A DNA stretch of 31,319 nucleotides from Canicola haemoglobinophilus (GTDB lineage: Bacteria; Pseudomonadota; Gammaproteobacteria; Enterobacterales; Pasteurellaceae), in contig NZ_MUXZ01000056.1 of NCBI RefSeq assembly GCF_002015075.1, positions 1 to 31,319 on the forward strand, given 5' to 3'. The notes under the pieces were generated by a model, which saw nothing but the letters and a program-made list of their open reading frames with translations, did no database searches and was not told where the DNA came from. Below are positions 1 through 8,900 of this stretch, in pieces; the stretch's first letter is position 1, and each line of letters opens with the position of its first letter. A program made the position numbers and the translations under genes.

Positions 1-2146
1 TTTTTATGGTTGGGTACATTGTGCTATTACCAGAACCCGTAATATTTGCATTCATGGCACTCACATTCCGCCCAACATAGAATTTACCGTCATTTTTTAC
101 GATAAATTCTTTGGCATTAAATTCTCGGCTAATCCAATCATCATCTTTTTCTACATCACGATTTGCCAGATGATCTCTTGCATGTGGCGTCGGACGACCA
201 CTTAATAAAACAGTGCTTGTATTGACGGTAAAGTTTCCATTTAACTCAGTACCACCAGACAGCAATAGGAATTGCTCTCTCTGAGGAGCGTAATTGATAT
301 TTAAAATGCCATTTGGCTTGCTAAAATCAGTTTCGCCTAAAAAGCCATTAAATGCTTGGTATTTAGAATAACGATCGAGGACTTTTTTGATTGCCTCATC
401 TTTATTAGAACTTAAAAACATCCAGTTACTGTCACTATTTTGATCAACAGGATAGAAACGTCCAGGGTTACCAACCAATTGGAAATAATCTTTGCGATGG
501 CCACGCTAGGTATTGTCATATTCATAAATGCTTAAATGGCTTGTCGCTTGTTGTTGCCATTTTTGCCATATGATGTATTTTTCACTCAGATTGATCCCTT
601 TGATCGTCAATGTTGCAGATTTGTCGAGATTATTATTAACAATTTTTGCGCCATCATCAGTGTTTTGAATACGATCAAACGTCAAGCTATGTCCATTAAC
701 ATCTAAGCGTCCACCTCGAAAACCAAAGTACAGATTGTTAGGATTAAATTGATTTTCTGCACCAATAACTACCGTAGCGCGACTACTCGTAATACCAATT
801 TGATTAAAGGCCTGTTGGTTACCTTGTGCATCAGCATTTTGTGCTAAAAAGACCAAACCATCACCAACGCTAATATCCCCTTCGTTTTTACCCGTACCAT
901 TCACATATAAAATACCTTTACCGATCTTGGATAAACGATCACCTTTTGGATTATGAACTTGCCATTTAACCTCTTTCCCTTCGGCAACAGAAACCCCGGC
1001 GCCGAGCCAAGTGGTATTGGGAGTTTTTCCTTTTACCGTAAAATGAGCATCAAAATACAATGCACCTGCGCCTTGGTTAATATTATCATCAAGAGTTAAC
1101 TCGCCATTATGCCCACTAAAATAGACAGATTTACCAGAGTTTAAGCATGATAAATCTGTGTTATTTGTTACCGCACTTGATAATGGAACGGATACTGAGG
1201 TTGTGGTTCTATGACTAGGATTTGTATGCTAAGTGAATTGGTTATTATTTTCTGTGCTGACAATATGCCCAGCAATATCTTCATCTTGTTTTTGCTTAAT
1301 AAAATCAGTACGGGAAATAGAGAACACATTACCTGAGGCATTTTCGCCTGTATGGAAATTTAATACCCCAATTAACACCCAACGATTTTCTAACGTATCA
1401 AAAGCAAAAATAGGCGAGCCGCTATCACCTAGTACACCATATGTAGCCATTACACCAGTGTGGCTATGGAATAAGTCACTTCTGGCATCTAGCCAACCAT
1501 ATCGATTTCCAACAAGATCTAAACTATTACCACCAATTAAATAACTATAAGGGCCAGCGATATATGAAGTACGATTAGCTGCAGTTCTAAGGTATTGCGT
1601 ACCTGATCCCACTCGTACATATTCAGAAAAACGATTAGACTGTGGTAAATATTGATTAGCATCTAAGCCAGCACTAGAAACGGCAATAGGAGCAACTTCT
1701 GTTACAAGTTTACTTAAACGAGGAACATGATAATCATAATGTAACTCACCACTATAATTATTTCTATCAACAAGCTTATAAGCGAAATGATGAGCATCAA
1801 AATTGGTGCCTTGAGCCCCAAACTGAACCTCTGTATAACCAGAATTGTGCGCAACACTTGTTACGTATTGTGGCGAAATTAACGTTGCTATTCCACTGCG
1901 GTCAGCGACACTGAAGTCCATCATTGGCGCTCGTTCTAACATACGCCCTATCATTTTTCCTGATTTATTAAAAATAGGAATATTCATTGCATTGACATAA
2001 AACAGACCTTTATTCTCTGCAAAATCTCTAAAATATTGGTAATCAATATCATCTCGTACAACAGCAGAATAAAGATGAGGGGAAAGTAAGGCGAGTGAAA
2101 TAAGTGCGGTCAGTTTTTTAGGAATAAACTTGCTTTTCTTTTCCAT
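1..2146 (-). pseudogene. IgA1-protease/Hap-like S6 autotransporter, 5' part, two amber codons
   Basis: This is the N-terminal part of a serine-protease autotransporter; the 3' end lies outside the window. The chosen ATG at 2146 has an AGGAG ribosome site 6 bases upstream. A signal peptide (about residues 1-28, ending LYSA) is followed by VRDDIDYQYFRDFAENKG, typical of Iga/Hap proteases. A plausible triad is His100 (SVAHN), Asp138 (YDYH) and Ser242 in GDSGSP. The reading frame is interrupted by TAG at 1229-1231 (codon 306) and TAG at 506-508 (codon 547). Beyond each stop the same frame still encodes recognisable passenger sequence, such as DNINQGAG, SKIGKG, FGFRGGRLD and LLSGRPTPHAR, up to the window edge. 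If not read through, the product is a protease domain without passenger stem or beta-barrel, so it could not reach the surface. One uptake signal lies in the signal-peptide region and one at 1170. Family assignment is secure; whether it was Iga-like or Hap-like is not. Confidence 0.88.
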
Positions 2147-2531
2147 ATAGTCTCCTAAATTTTTAGTGCTAGTAACCTTATTTTGAATTAAAAAATGTGA
2201 CTGCGGCCATGATACAGCCTTCATTTTTAAGATGTAAAGTTTTGAAGAAAAAAATAAACATGTATTGATATATAAATTAATTAAACCGCTAAAAATTGTA
2301 ATTAATATCAAATTTTTTCAAATTATTTGCGCTAAGTATAAAGAGGTTTGTTACGCTATAAATACCCGCTCATACAGGCCTTGCCAAACTTTACATATTG
2401 TTTATGAAACTGCATTTTTGCATTTTTAAAAATGTAGGAGTAGAATTTTGGCTCATTTAATGATTTATCACTGGCAATATTTAGGTACTTAAGCGCTAAA
2501 TACATTGCCTTAATATTGATAGGAGCAGTTT
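2147..2531. other. Intergenic region between divergent autotransporter gene and ktrA
   Basis: These 385 bp hold no convincing gene. They are AT-rich and must contain the divergent promoters of the autotransporter gene and of ktrA. A perfect 14-bp palindrome (CATTTTTAAAAATG) lies near 2420-2433. I could not pick a clear ktrA promoter. A ribosome site (AGGAG) precedes the ktrA ATG at 2532. Confidence 0.6.
2209..2238 (-). promoter_or_regulatory. Putative sigma70 promoter of the autotransporter gene
   Basis: On the minus strand TTTACA (2233-2238), an 18-base spacer and TATCAT (2209-2214) fit a sigma70 promoter about 60 bases upstream of the ATG at 2146. It is called from sequence match only. Confidence 0.4.
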
Positions 2532-3176
2532 ATGCAATTTGCGATTATCGGATTAGGTAAATTCGGAAAATCTGTGGCAAGAGAACTCTACAAACTTGGC
2601 AATCAAGTTGTTGGTATGGATATTGATGAAAAGAAAGTAGAGCAATGTAGCCATTTTCTTAGTGCAAGTTTAATTCTTGATGCCACAGACAAAGCAGCAT
2701 TACGAGAGCTTAATATTCAAGAATTTGATGCTGTTTTAGTCAGCATTGGTGAAAGTCTAGAAAGTAATTTACTTTGCACTCTTAATTTAATTGACCTCAA
2801 GGCTCAACAAATTTGGGCAAAAGCCAAGAATGCTGCACACCATGCAATCCTTTCTAGCCTTGGCATTCAGCATATCGTTAGACCTGAAAATGATATGGGA
2901 ATTTTAGTTGGGCAGGCTATGAATTGTCCAAGTGTAACCCATTGTATTCCTTTAGGTTCTAACCTATTTTTAATTCACTTTCTTGTTCAATTTCAAGCAA
3001 CTATTACGTTAGGCATGCTTAAAAAACGCTATAAAGATATTGTTATTACCGCTATTCAACGTGGAGAAGAGCTTATTAGCAATCCTGATGATGACACTGA
3101 AATACAACCTCAAGATCGCTTGCTGATCATTGGTGCTTTAAATAACCTCCGCACTTTAACTAGCGAATTGAAATAG
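2532..3176 (+). CDS. ktrA: KtrA/TrkA-type RCK regulatory subunit of potassium uptake
   Basis: This cytoplasmic subunit gates the adjacent KtrB-like potassium channel in response to bound nucleotide (family knowledge). The 214-residue protein opens with a Rossmann fold: AIIGLGKFGKSVA carries the GxGxxG motif, and Asp31 ends the second strand (VVGMDID). The RCK_N domain spans about residues 1-120 and an RCK_C (TrkA-C) domain about 135-214. The length matches single-RCK KtrA proteins and is about half that of two-domain E. coli TrkA. It starts at an ATG after an AGGAG site. It ends 8 bases before ktrB, so the two are surely cotranscribed. Confidence 0.9.
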   Translation: MQFAIIGLGKFGKSVARELYKLGNQVVGMDIDEKKVEQCSHFLSASLILDATDKAALRELNIQEFDAVLVSIGESLESNLLCTLNLIDLKAQQIWAKAKNAAHHAILSSLGIQHIVRPENDMGILVGQAMNCPSVTHCIPLGSNLFLIHFLVQFQATITLGMLKKRYKDIVITAIQRGEELISNPDDDTEIQPQDRLLIIGALNNLRTLTSELK

Positions 3177-3184
3177 AAACCAAA

Positions 3185-4504
3185 ATGAAACTTGAACATT
3201 TAAAAACAAAGCCGCCTTATGTACTAGCTGGCGGCTTCCTCTTTATCATTCTAATCGGCACATTATTATTAGAATTACCCTTCGCACACCGTACGAGTAT
3301 TTCATGGCTACATGCCTTATTTACCTCAACATCAGCAGTAACAGTAACGGGGCTAAGCGTAGAAGATACTGCAAATTTCACAATCTTCGGTCAAATAGTC
3401 CTCATGATCTTAATTCAAATTGGCGGATTGGGCTTTATGACTTTTGCGATTTATATTGCAAGACGTATGGGGGCAAAAATTGGCTTATTTGGGAATGCGA
3501 TTGCGCAAGAGGCACTGGGCGATGTGCCATTTAACTTACTTCTACATACAGCCAAAAATGTTCTAAAATTTGCTCTTAGTTTTGAACTCATTGCCATTAT
3601 TATTTTGACCATCCATTTTTATGGTGAGGTTTCTTTTTCCCAAGCCTTATATCAAAGCCTGTTTTTCAGCATTTCTGCTTTTAACAATGCTGGATTTGCA
3701 CTAAGCTCAGCTAGCTTAATGCCTTATGTTGATGATGTGATTGTCAATATTGTGATCACTGCCTTGATTATTATTGGTGGCTTAGGATTTGTTGTACTTA
3801 TGGACATAAAAAACCAGCGTCAATATAAAAAATTCTCACTTAATACAAAAGTAGTGCTATGGGCAACCCTTATTCTCAATATCTTGTCCTTTGTTATTTT
3901 TTATATTTTAGAACGGCAAAACCCACAAACATTTGGACCACTAAGTGAATTGGGAAAAATCCTTGCAGCTTGGTTTCAAGCAATAACACCAAGAACAGCT
4001 GGTTTTAACACGATTGATACATCAGGATTAACAGATGCAAGTAGTCTGCTGACAATGTTGCTGATGTTTATCGGTGGCGGTTCTTTATCCACAGCAAGTG
4101 GGATCAAAATTGGTACATTCTGTATCATTGTAGTTGCCACAAGAACTTATTTGCACAAAGAATCCAATGTCAATTTGTTCAAACATAACTTACCCGATGA
4201 ACTCATCAAAAAATCCTTTGCATTATTTCTTACTAGCCTGACTTGCATTTTCATTAGTAGCTTTTTGTTGCTTGCGGTGGAGCCGCAATTTCATTTCCTT
4301 GATGTTTTATTTGAGGTTGTGTCTGCTTTAGGAACGGTAGGGCTTTCTCGTGGAATTACCCCACAAGTTTCACCTTTTGGAGAATTTATTTTGATTATTT
4401 TAATGTTTGTGGGACGAGTGGGCTTGCTAACAATGATTTATCTCATTATGCAACCACACTCCAGTAAAATTAAATATCCAAAAGAATATATTCAAATCGG
4501 TTAG
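3185..4504 (+). CDS. ktrB: KtrB/TrkH-type potassium transporter membrane subunit
   Basis: This is the pore-forming subunit of a potassium uptake system in the inner membrane, 439 residues with many hydrophobic segments. Four P-loop/selectivity-filter regions of the TrkH/KtrB superfamily can be seen: TVTGLS near residue 57, FNNAGF near 168, TPRTAGFNT near 270 and GTVGLSRG near 387. Each holds the glycine that lines the pore. The length suits KtrB (about 440-455) better than TrkH (about 485). It lies directly downstream of ktrA and ends before a strong bidirectional terminator. KtrB proteins are usually sodium-dependent; that property is inferred here. Confidence 0.9.
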   Translation: MKLEHLKTKPPYVLAGGFLFIILIGTLLLELPFAHRTSISWLHALFTSTSAVTVTGLSVEDTANFTIFGQIVLMILIQIGGLGFMTFAIYIARRMGAKIGLFGNAIAQEALGDVPFNLLLHTAKNVLKFALSFELIAIIILTIHFYGEVSFSQALYQSLFFSISAFNNAGFALSSASLMPYVDDVIVNIVITALIIIGGLGFVVLMDIKNQRQYKKFSLNTKVVLWATLILNILSFVIFYILERQNPQTFGPLSELGKILAAWFQAITPRTAGFNTIDTSGLTDASSLLTMLLMFIGGGSLSTASGIKIGTFCIIVVATRTYLHKESNVNLFKHNLPDELIKKSFALFLTSLTCIFISSFLLLAVEPQFHFLDVLFEVVSALGTVGLSRGITPQVSPFGEFILIILMFVGRVGLLTMIYLIMQPHSSKIKYPKEYIQIG

Positions 4505-4522
4505 ACATAGTGCATCAGCGCA

Positions 4523-4556
4523 AAAAAATAAGGGACATTTTGATCCCTTATTTTTT
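4523..4556. terminator. Bidirectional intrinsic terminator between ktrB and ligA
   Basis: A perfect 13-bp inverted repeat (4523-4535 with 4544-4556) has the core AAGGGA/TCCCTT flanked by A and T runs on either side. It can therefore terminate both the convergent ktrAB and ligA transcripts. Confidence 0.85.
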
Positions 4557-4600
4557 GTTTAAAACTCGCTAAATTTATACCGCACTTTTATCTCATAGAC

Positions 4601-6604
4601 TTAGGCTAACAAAGCTAAAAACTCCTCTTCGCTCAACACGTTAATACCAAGCTCAACCGCTTTAGTGAGTTTTGAGCCCGCACTTTCGCCAGCAATCACA
4701 AAATCAGTTTTACTGGAAACACTACCGCTAACTTTACAACCTAATTGCAATAAATGTTCTTTCGCTTCTGAGCGTCCCATTTTGGTTAAAGTTCCCGTTA
4801 ATACCACTGTTTTTCCTTTCAATAGATTATCTTGCACTTCTTTAGTTTCAACTTCGTCCCAGTGTACACCTTGCACAATTAAATCTTCTACCACAGCAAC
4901 ATTATGAGGTTCAGACCAGAATGAACGGATACGTTTAGCCACCACTTCGCCCACATCTTGCACTTCTTGTAATTGTTCAAAAGTCGCATCTTGAAATGCA
5001 TCTAAGGTTTTAAAATGATTGGCTAAATTTAACGCTGTCGCTTCCCCGACCTCACGAATCCCGAGAGCAAAAATAAAACGAGCCAATGTGGTTTTTTTGG
5101 CTTTATTTAAACTTACTAATGCATTCTCTGCGGACTTTGTTCCCATGCGCTCTAAACGCATTAAGGTAATCAATTCCAACTTAAATAAATCTGCTGGCGT
5201 ATGTACTAACTTTTTTTCTACTAATTGCTCAATTAATTTTGCACCCACGCCATCAATATCCATCGCTTTACGTGAAACAAAATGTTTCAGTGCTTCTTTA
5301 CGTTGTGCCTCACAAATTAATCCGCCCGTACAACGAGCAACAGCCTCGCCGTCAATTCTGCTAATTACAGAATCACACACAGGGCAATTTGTTGGAAAAA
5401 GAATAGCTTTTGCATTTGCAGGGCGGCGCTCATGCAAGACCCCAATAATTTGCGGAATAACATCGCCAGCACGGCGCACAATGACCGTATCGCCAATGGC
5501 AATATCCAAGCGAGCAATTTCATCGCCATTATGCAAAGTGGCATTACTCACCGTTACACCAGCCACAAACACAGGCTCTAACTTCGCTACGGGGGTAATT
5601 GCACCAGTTCGCCCAACCTGAAATTCCACATCATTTAAAATCGTCAGTTCTTCTTGTGCTGGAAATTTATAAGCGATAGCCCAACGAGGTGCTTTAGAAA
5701 CAAAACCAAGCTCTTGTTGCAAGGCAATATCATTAATTTTCAGCACAGTACCGTCAATATCATAGCCTAAATAGCTGCGTTTTTGCCCAATAGTGCGGTA
5801 GAAATTCAGCACATTTTCAACGCCTTCACATAATTGAATTTCATTATTGACAGGAATACCAATGGATTTGAGCCATTGCAAACGAGCAAAATGCGTATCT
5901 GGCAACTCAACCCCTTCGGCAATACCAATGCCATAAGCATTGAGCATTAAAGGACGTTGGCTGGTAATTTTCGGATCTAATTGGCGCAATGATCCTGCTG
6001 CTGCATTGCGTGGATTAGCAAAAGTTTTCTCGCCTTTTGCTAAAGCGCTTTCGTTTAATTTTTCAAAGCCAGCTTGCGACATAAACACTTCTCCACGCAC
6101 TTCCAAACGCGCAGGCGGATTATCTGTTAATAATTGCAATGGAATATTACGAATAGTACGAATATTCGCAGTAATATCTTCGCCAGTGGAGCCATCGCCA
6201 CGGGTTGCGGCTTGAACCAATTGACCATTCACATACAAAATACTCACGGCTAAACCGTCTAATTTCGGCTCACAACAAAAGGTTAAAGAACTAGGCGCAA
6301 CAATCAAACGATCTTGAATACGCTTAACAAAAGCTAAAAAATCTTCATCAGAAAAAGCATTATCCAAAGACAACATTGGGATTTCATGGGTCACTTGCGC
6401 AAAATTGCTCAGAGGTTTCGCTCCCACTCGCTGCGTAGGCGAATTCTCACTGGCATACTCAGGATATTGTTGTTCTAGGGCTTTTAATTGATGAAATAAA
6501 CGGTCATATTCACTGTCTGGAATTTGTGGATTATCCAGCACATGATATTGATATTCATGATGACGTAATGTTTGTCTTAACTCTTCAATTTGTTGCTTAA
6601 TCAT
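4601..6604 (-). CDS. ligA: NAD-dependent DNA ligase
   Basis: The enzyme seals nicks in duplex DNA using NAD+ and is essential for replication and repair. The adenylation domain carries the KLDG active site (CCEPKLDGLAVS; the Lys is adenylated). It is followed by the OB fold, a four-cysteine zinc finger (CPVCDS...C...C), helix-hairpin-helix repeats and a C-terminal BRCT domain (KTVVLTGTLTKMGRSEAK). From the ATG at 6604 the protein is 667 residues, close to other family members. An in-frame GTG at 6625 exists, but it overlaps an uptake signal and has no ribosome site. The ATG at 6604 has AAGGA 6 bases upstream and gives the expected MIKQQIEELR start. Confidence 0.97.
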   Translation of the reverse strand: MIKQQIEELRQTLRHHEYQYHVLDNPQIPDSEYDRLFHQLKALEQQYPEYASENSPTQRVGAKPLSNFAQVTHEIPMLSLDNAFSDEDFLAFVKRIQDRLIVAPSSLTFCCEPKLDGLAVSILYVNGQLVQAATRGDGSTGEDITANIRTIRNIPLQLLTDNPPARLEVRGEVFMSQAGFEKLNESALAKGEKTFANPRNAAAGSLRQLDPKITSQRPLMLNAYGIGIAEGVELPDTHFARLQWLKSIGIPVNNEIQLCEGVENVLNFYRTIGQKRSYLGYDIDGTVLKINDIALQQELGFVSKAPRWAIAYKFPAQEELTILNDVEFQVGRTGAITPVAKLEPVFVAGVTVSNATLHNGDEIARLDIAIGDTVIVRRAGDVIPQIIGVLHERRPANAKAILFPTNCPVCDSVISRIDGEAVARCTGGLICEAQRKEALKHFVSRKAMDIDGVGAKLIEQLVEKKLVHTPADLFKLELITLMRLERMGTKSAENALVSLNKAKKTTLARFIFALGIREVGEATALNLANHFKTLDAFQDATFEQLQEVQDVGEVVAKRIRSFWSEPHNVAVVEDLIVQGVHWDEVETKEVQDNLLKGKTVVLTGTLTKMGRSEAKEHLLQLGCKVSGSVSSKTDFVIAGESAGSKLTKAVELGINVLSEEEFLALLA

Positions 6605-6680
6605 AAAAATTCCTTGCAAAAACACCGCACTTAAAATTGCGGCTCATTATACACAATGCCATTTCGTTCTGGGTAAAAAA

Positions 6681-6706
6681 ATCGCCCCTGAAAACTCAGA
6701 GGCGAT
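6681..6706 (-). terminator. Intrinsic terminator of the gluconate permease gene
   Basis: An 11-bp stem with one mismatch (6681-6691 with 6696-6706, AAAC loop) is followed on the minus strand by a run of seven T. It lies just past the permease stop codon. Confidence 0.8.
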
Positions 6707-6729
6707 AAGTCTAAAAGTGCGGTTAGTTT

Positions 6730-8088
6730 TTACAATAAAATGCTACCGATTAATGAGATGATAAAACCCACAACACCAATAGATGTTTCTAATAAAGTCC
6801 AAGTTTTTAATGTTGTTTTGGTATCCATTTCAAGAAAACGGCTCATAAGCCAGAAACCTGAATCGTTCACATGAGATAATACTGTTGCGCCTGATGCAAT
6901 AGAAATCACGATAAAACATAAATCAAATTGACTTAAATCTGTTGCAGCCGCCACACTTGGAGCAATCAATGCTGCTGTTGTCGTTAACGCAACTGTGGCT
7001 GAGCCTTGTGCGACACGTAATGCCATAGAGATTAAAAATGCAGCAACAATAATTGGCATACCTGTATCCGCTAACATACTAGATAATGCTTGGCCAATAC
7101 CACTTGAACGCAATACGCCGCCGAACATTCCACCAGCACCAGTGACTAGGACGATTGCACAAATTGGGCCTAATGCGTTGTTACAAATTTTTTCAATTTG
7201 ATCAAAACTACGTTCTTCACGCAATAATGCAATAGCGACTAAAAGTGTAATTAACAAAGCCACTGGCGTTTTGCCGATTAGTCTTAAACTTTGAACCCAA
7301 AGTTGTGAGCCATCAATCACTTTAGCAACAGTTAAGGTATTTAAACCTGTATCAAACAAAATCAAGATAATAGGTAATAACAATACGATGAGAACACGTC
7401 CAAATGATGGGGGATTTTGTACAGTTTCATTAACTGCGGTCATATTTAAGAAAGTTTTTGGTAATTCCACATGAATTTTTTTGCTGATATACATACTGAA
7501 TAAGTAAGTACCGATATACCAAGTTGGAATTGCACAAACTAAGCCTACGATTACTAATAAGCCAATATTTGCCCCTAAAATATCTCCAGAAGCAACTGGG
7601 CCCGGATGTGGCGGAAGAAATGCGTGCATTACAGCAAAAGCACCAGCCACAGGAAACGCATAGCGTAGAACTGAGCCACCAAATTGTTTTGCAACACTAA
7701 ATACAATTGGCAACATGACTACTAAGCCAGCATCAAAGAAAATTGGAAAACCAAATAATAATGCTGCAATACCCAATGCCATTGGTGCTCTTTGTTCACC
7801 GAATTTGTTGATCAAGGCATCAGCTAAGACTTTTGCACCACCTGTAATTTCTAGCAAACGCCCAATCATTGCACCTAAACCCACTAAGAGAGCAACGGAT
7901 GCGAGGGTGTTACCAAATCCAGTTAAAAGTGTCGGTAAAATCTTGTCAACAGGAATACCTGTTGCAAGTGCGGTTAATAAACTCACTAAAATTAATGCAA
8001 CAAAGGCGTGCATTTTAAAGCGAATAATCAAAATCAATAATGCAATAATCGAACCTAAGGCTATTAATAGCAAAGATGAACTAGCCAT
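6730..8088 (-). CDS. gntP: Gluconate:H+ symporter, GntP family
   Basis: This inner-membrane permease most likely imports gluconate for the divergent gntK-edd-eda genes. From the ATG at 8088 (GGAG about 8 bases upstream) the protein is 452 residues and almost wholly hydrophobic, as expected for the GntP family (about 440-450). Family-like stretches include GLGAMIGRLLEITGGAK, PIFFDAGLVVMLPIVF, FLPPHPGPVA and HVNDSGFWL. An upstream in-frame ATG at 8151 lies in the predicted -35 box and can be excluded; one at 8103 is possible but has a poor ribosome site. The subfamily (GntP, GntT or a related aldonate permease) cannot be settled from sequence alone, but the context and the GntR-like operator favour gluconate. 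Confidence 0.85.
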   Translation of the reverse strand: MASSSLLLIALGSIIALLILIIRFKMHAFVALILVSLLTALATGIPVDKILPTLLTGFGNTLASVALLVGLGAMIGRLLEITGGAKVLADALINKFGEQRAPMALGIAALLFGFPIFFDAGLVVMLPIVFSVAKQFGGSVLRYAFPVAGAFAVMHAFLPPHPGPVASGDILGANIGLLVIVGLVCAIPTWYIGTYLFSMYISKKIHVELPKTFLNMTAVNETVQNPPSFGRVLIVLLLPIILILFDTGLNTLTVAKVIDGSQLWVQSLRLIGKTPVALLITLLVAIALLREERSFDQIEKICNNALGPICAIVLVTGAGGMFGGVLRSSGIGQALSSMLADTGMPIIVAAFLISMALRVAQGSATVALTTTAALIAPSVAAATDLSQFDLCFIVISIASGATVLSHVNDSGFWLMSRFLEMDTKTTLKTWTLLETSIGVVGFIISLIGSILL

Positions 8089-8122
8089 AAAGAGAAACTC
8101 CATTCTTGTTAATATAAGGTCA

Positions 8123-8151
8123 AATATATTGTTACTGGTAACGGGTTTCAA
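8123..8151 (-). promoter_or_regulatory. gntP promoter with embedded GntR-like operator
   Basis: On the minus strand TTGAAA (8146-8151), 17 bases and TATATT (8123-8128) form a good sigma70 promoter. The spacer holds TTGTTACTGGTAACGG (plus strand, 8129-8144), a near-palindrome matching the TGTTACC-GTAACA form of GntR operators. A bound repressor would block RNA polymerase. Confidence 0.72.
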
Positions 8152-8183
8152 AGCAATATGGATTTGCAGATAAATATTAAATA

Positions 8184-8199
8184 TGTGATTTAGATCACA
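8184..8199. promoter_or_regulatory. CRP (cAMP receptor protein) binding site
   Basis: TGTGATTTAGATCACA is a perfect TGTGA-N6-TCACA palindrome. Its centre is about 75 bases upstream of the predicted gntP start point, consistent with activation from a distal site, and about 150 upstream of the gntK start point. It implies glucose/PTS-type catabolite control of the gluconate genes. Confidence 0.85.
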
Positions 8200-8306
8200 T
8201 TTATTTTTTAATCTTCCCTCTTAAGCGCTGTTTTTATATGTGAATAAGCAATTTTTACGAAAAATGATCAAAATCATAAAAAATGATAAAAAGTTATCTT
8301 TTGATA

Positions 8307-8335
8307 TTGACTGTTACCGATAACAAAACTAAAGT
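8307..8335 (+). promoter_or_regulatory. gntK-edd-eda promoter with embedded GntR-like operator
   Basis: TTGACT (8307-8312), 17 bases and TAAAGT (8330-8335) form a plausible sigma70 promoter. CTGTTACCGATAACAA (8311-8326) overlaps the -35 box and fills the spacer; it matches the GntR operator consensus. The paired operator at 8129-8144 suggests coordinated repression of both divergent units. No GntR-type regulator is encoded in the window. Confidence 0.72.
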
Positions 8336-8369
8336 AATTAATAGAAAATTTTTACAGAAGGAATATAAG

Positions 8370-8891
8370 ATGCACAATAAAACGGGAAAATGCTTTATTT
8401 TAATGGGCGTATCAAGTACAGGAAAAACCACAATTGGAACCGAAGTTGCTAAGCGATTAAATATGAAATTGATTGATGGCGATGATCTTCATCCTCGAGC
8501 CAATATCATCAAAATGGGTAGTGGTCAGCCTTTAAACGATGAAGATCGAGCACCCTGGTTAGAAAGAATTCGTGATGCTGCTTTCAGCCTAGAACAAAAA
8601 TCAGAGCAAGGCATTATTGTTTGTTCGGCTCTTAAAAAACAATATCGAGATCAAATTCGTGATGGAAATCAAGGGATTAGGTTTATTTATCTCTCTGGTA
8701 GTTTTGAATTAGTGCTTTCTCGTATGCAAAAGCGTCAAGGGCATTACATGAAAACTGAAATGCTGCAAAGTCAGTTTGCAACATTAGAAGTCCCACAAGC
8801 AGATGAAACGGATGTTTATCATATTGATATTGATGCAACTTTTGATGAAGTGGTAGAACGTTGTGTGGAAACTATTCAACCGCTTTTGTAG
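8370..8891 (+). CDS. gntK: Gluconokinase
   Basis: The enzyme phosphorylates gluconate with ATP to give 6-phosphogluconate in the cytoplasm. The 173-residue protein has the Walker A loop GVSSTGKTTIG, the family motif DGDDLHPRANIIKM, and CSALKKQYRDQIR, all typical of GntK-type kinases of about 175 residues. The start chosen is the ATG at 8370 with an AGAAGGAA site. A longer frame from 8283 would run through the operator and promoter, so it is rejected. It ends 9 bases before edd and is the first gene of the gntK-edd-eda operon. Confidence 0.93.
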   Translation: MHNKTGKCFILMGVSSTGKTTIGTEVAKRLNMKLIDGDDLHPRANIIKMGSGQPLNDEDRAPWLERIRDAAFSLEQKSEQGIIVCSALKKQYRDQIRDGNQGIRFIYLSGSFELVLSRMQKRQGHYMKTEMLQSQFATLEVPQADETDVYHIDIDATFDEVVERCVETIQPLL

Positions 8892-8900
8892 GAATAAATA

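Noticed and set aside
1233..1544. 103-residue plus-strand frame opposite the autotransporter
   Set aside because: The minus-strand frame encodes the S6 protease domain; the plus frame has no supporting features.
5019..5621. 200-residue plus-strand frame inside ligA
   Set aside because: It is an antisense shadow of the well-conserved ligase catalytic domain, with unlikely composition rich in S, A, T, N and R.
7715..8173. 152-residue plus-strand frame opposite gntP
   Set aside because: It mirrors the hydrophobic permease codons and runs through the gntP promoter and operator.
8283..8369. N-terminal extension of gntK
   Set aside because: It would place coding sequence over the operator and promoter; the ATG at 8370 has a good ribosome site and gives the family length.
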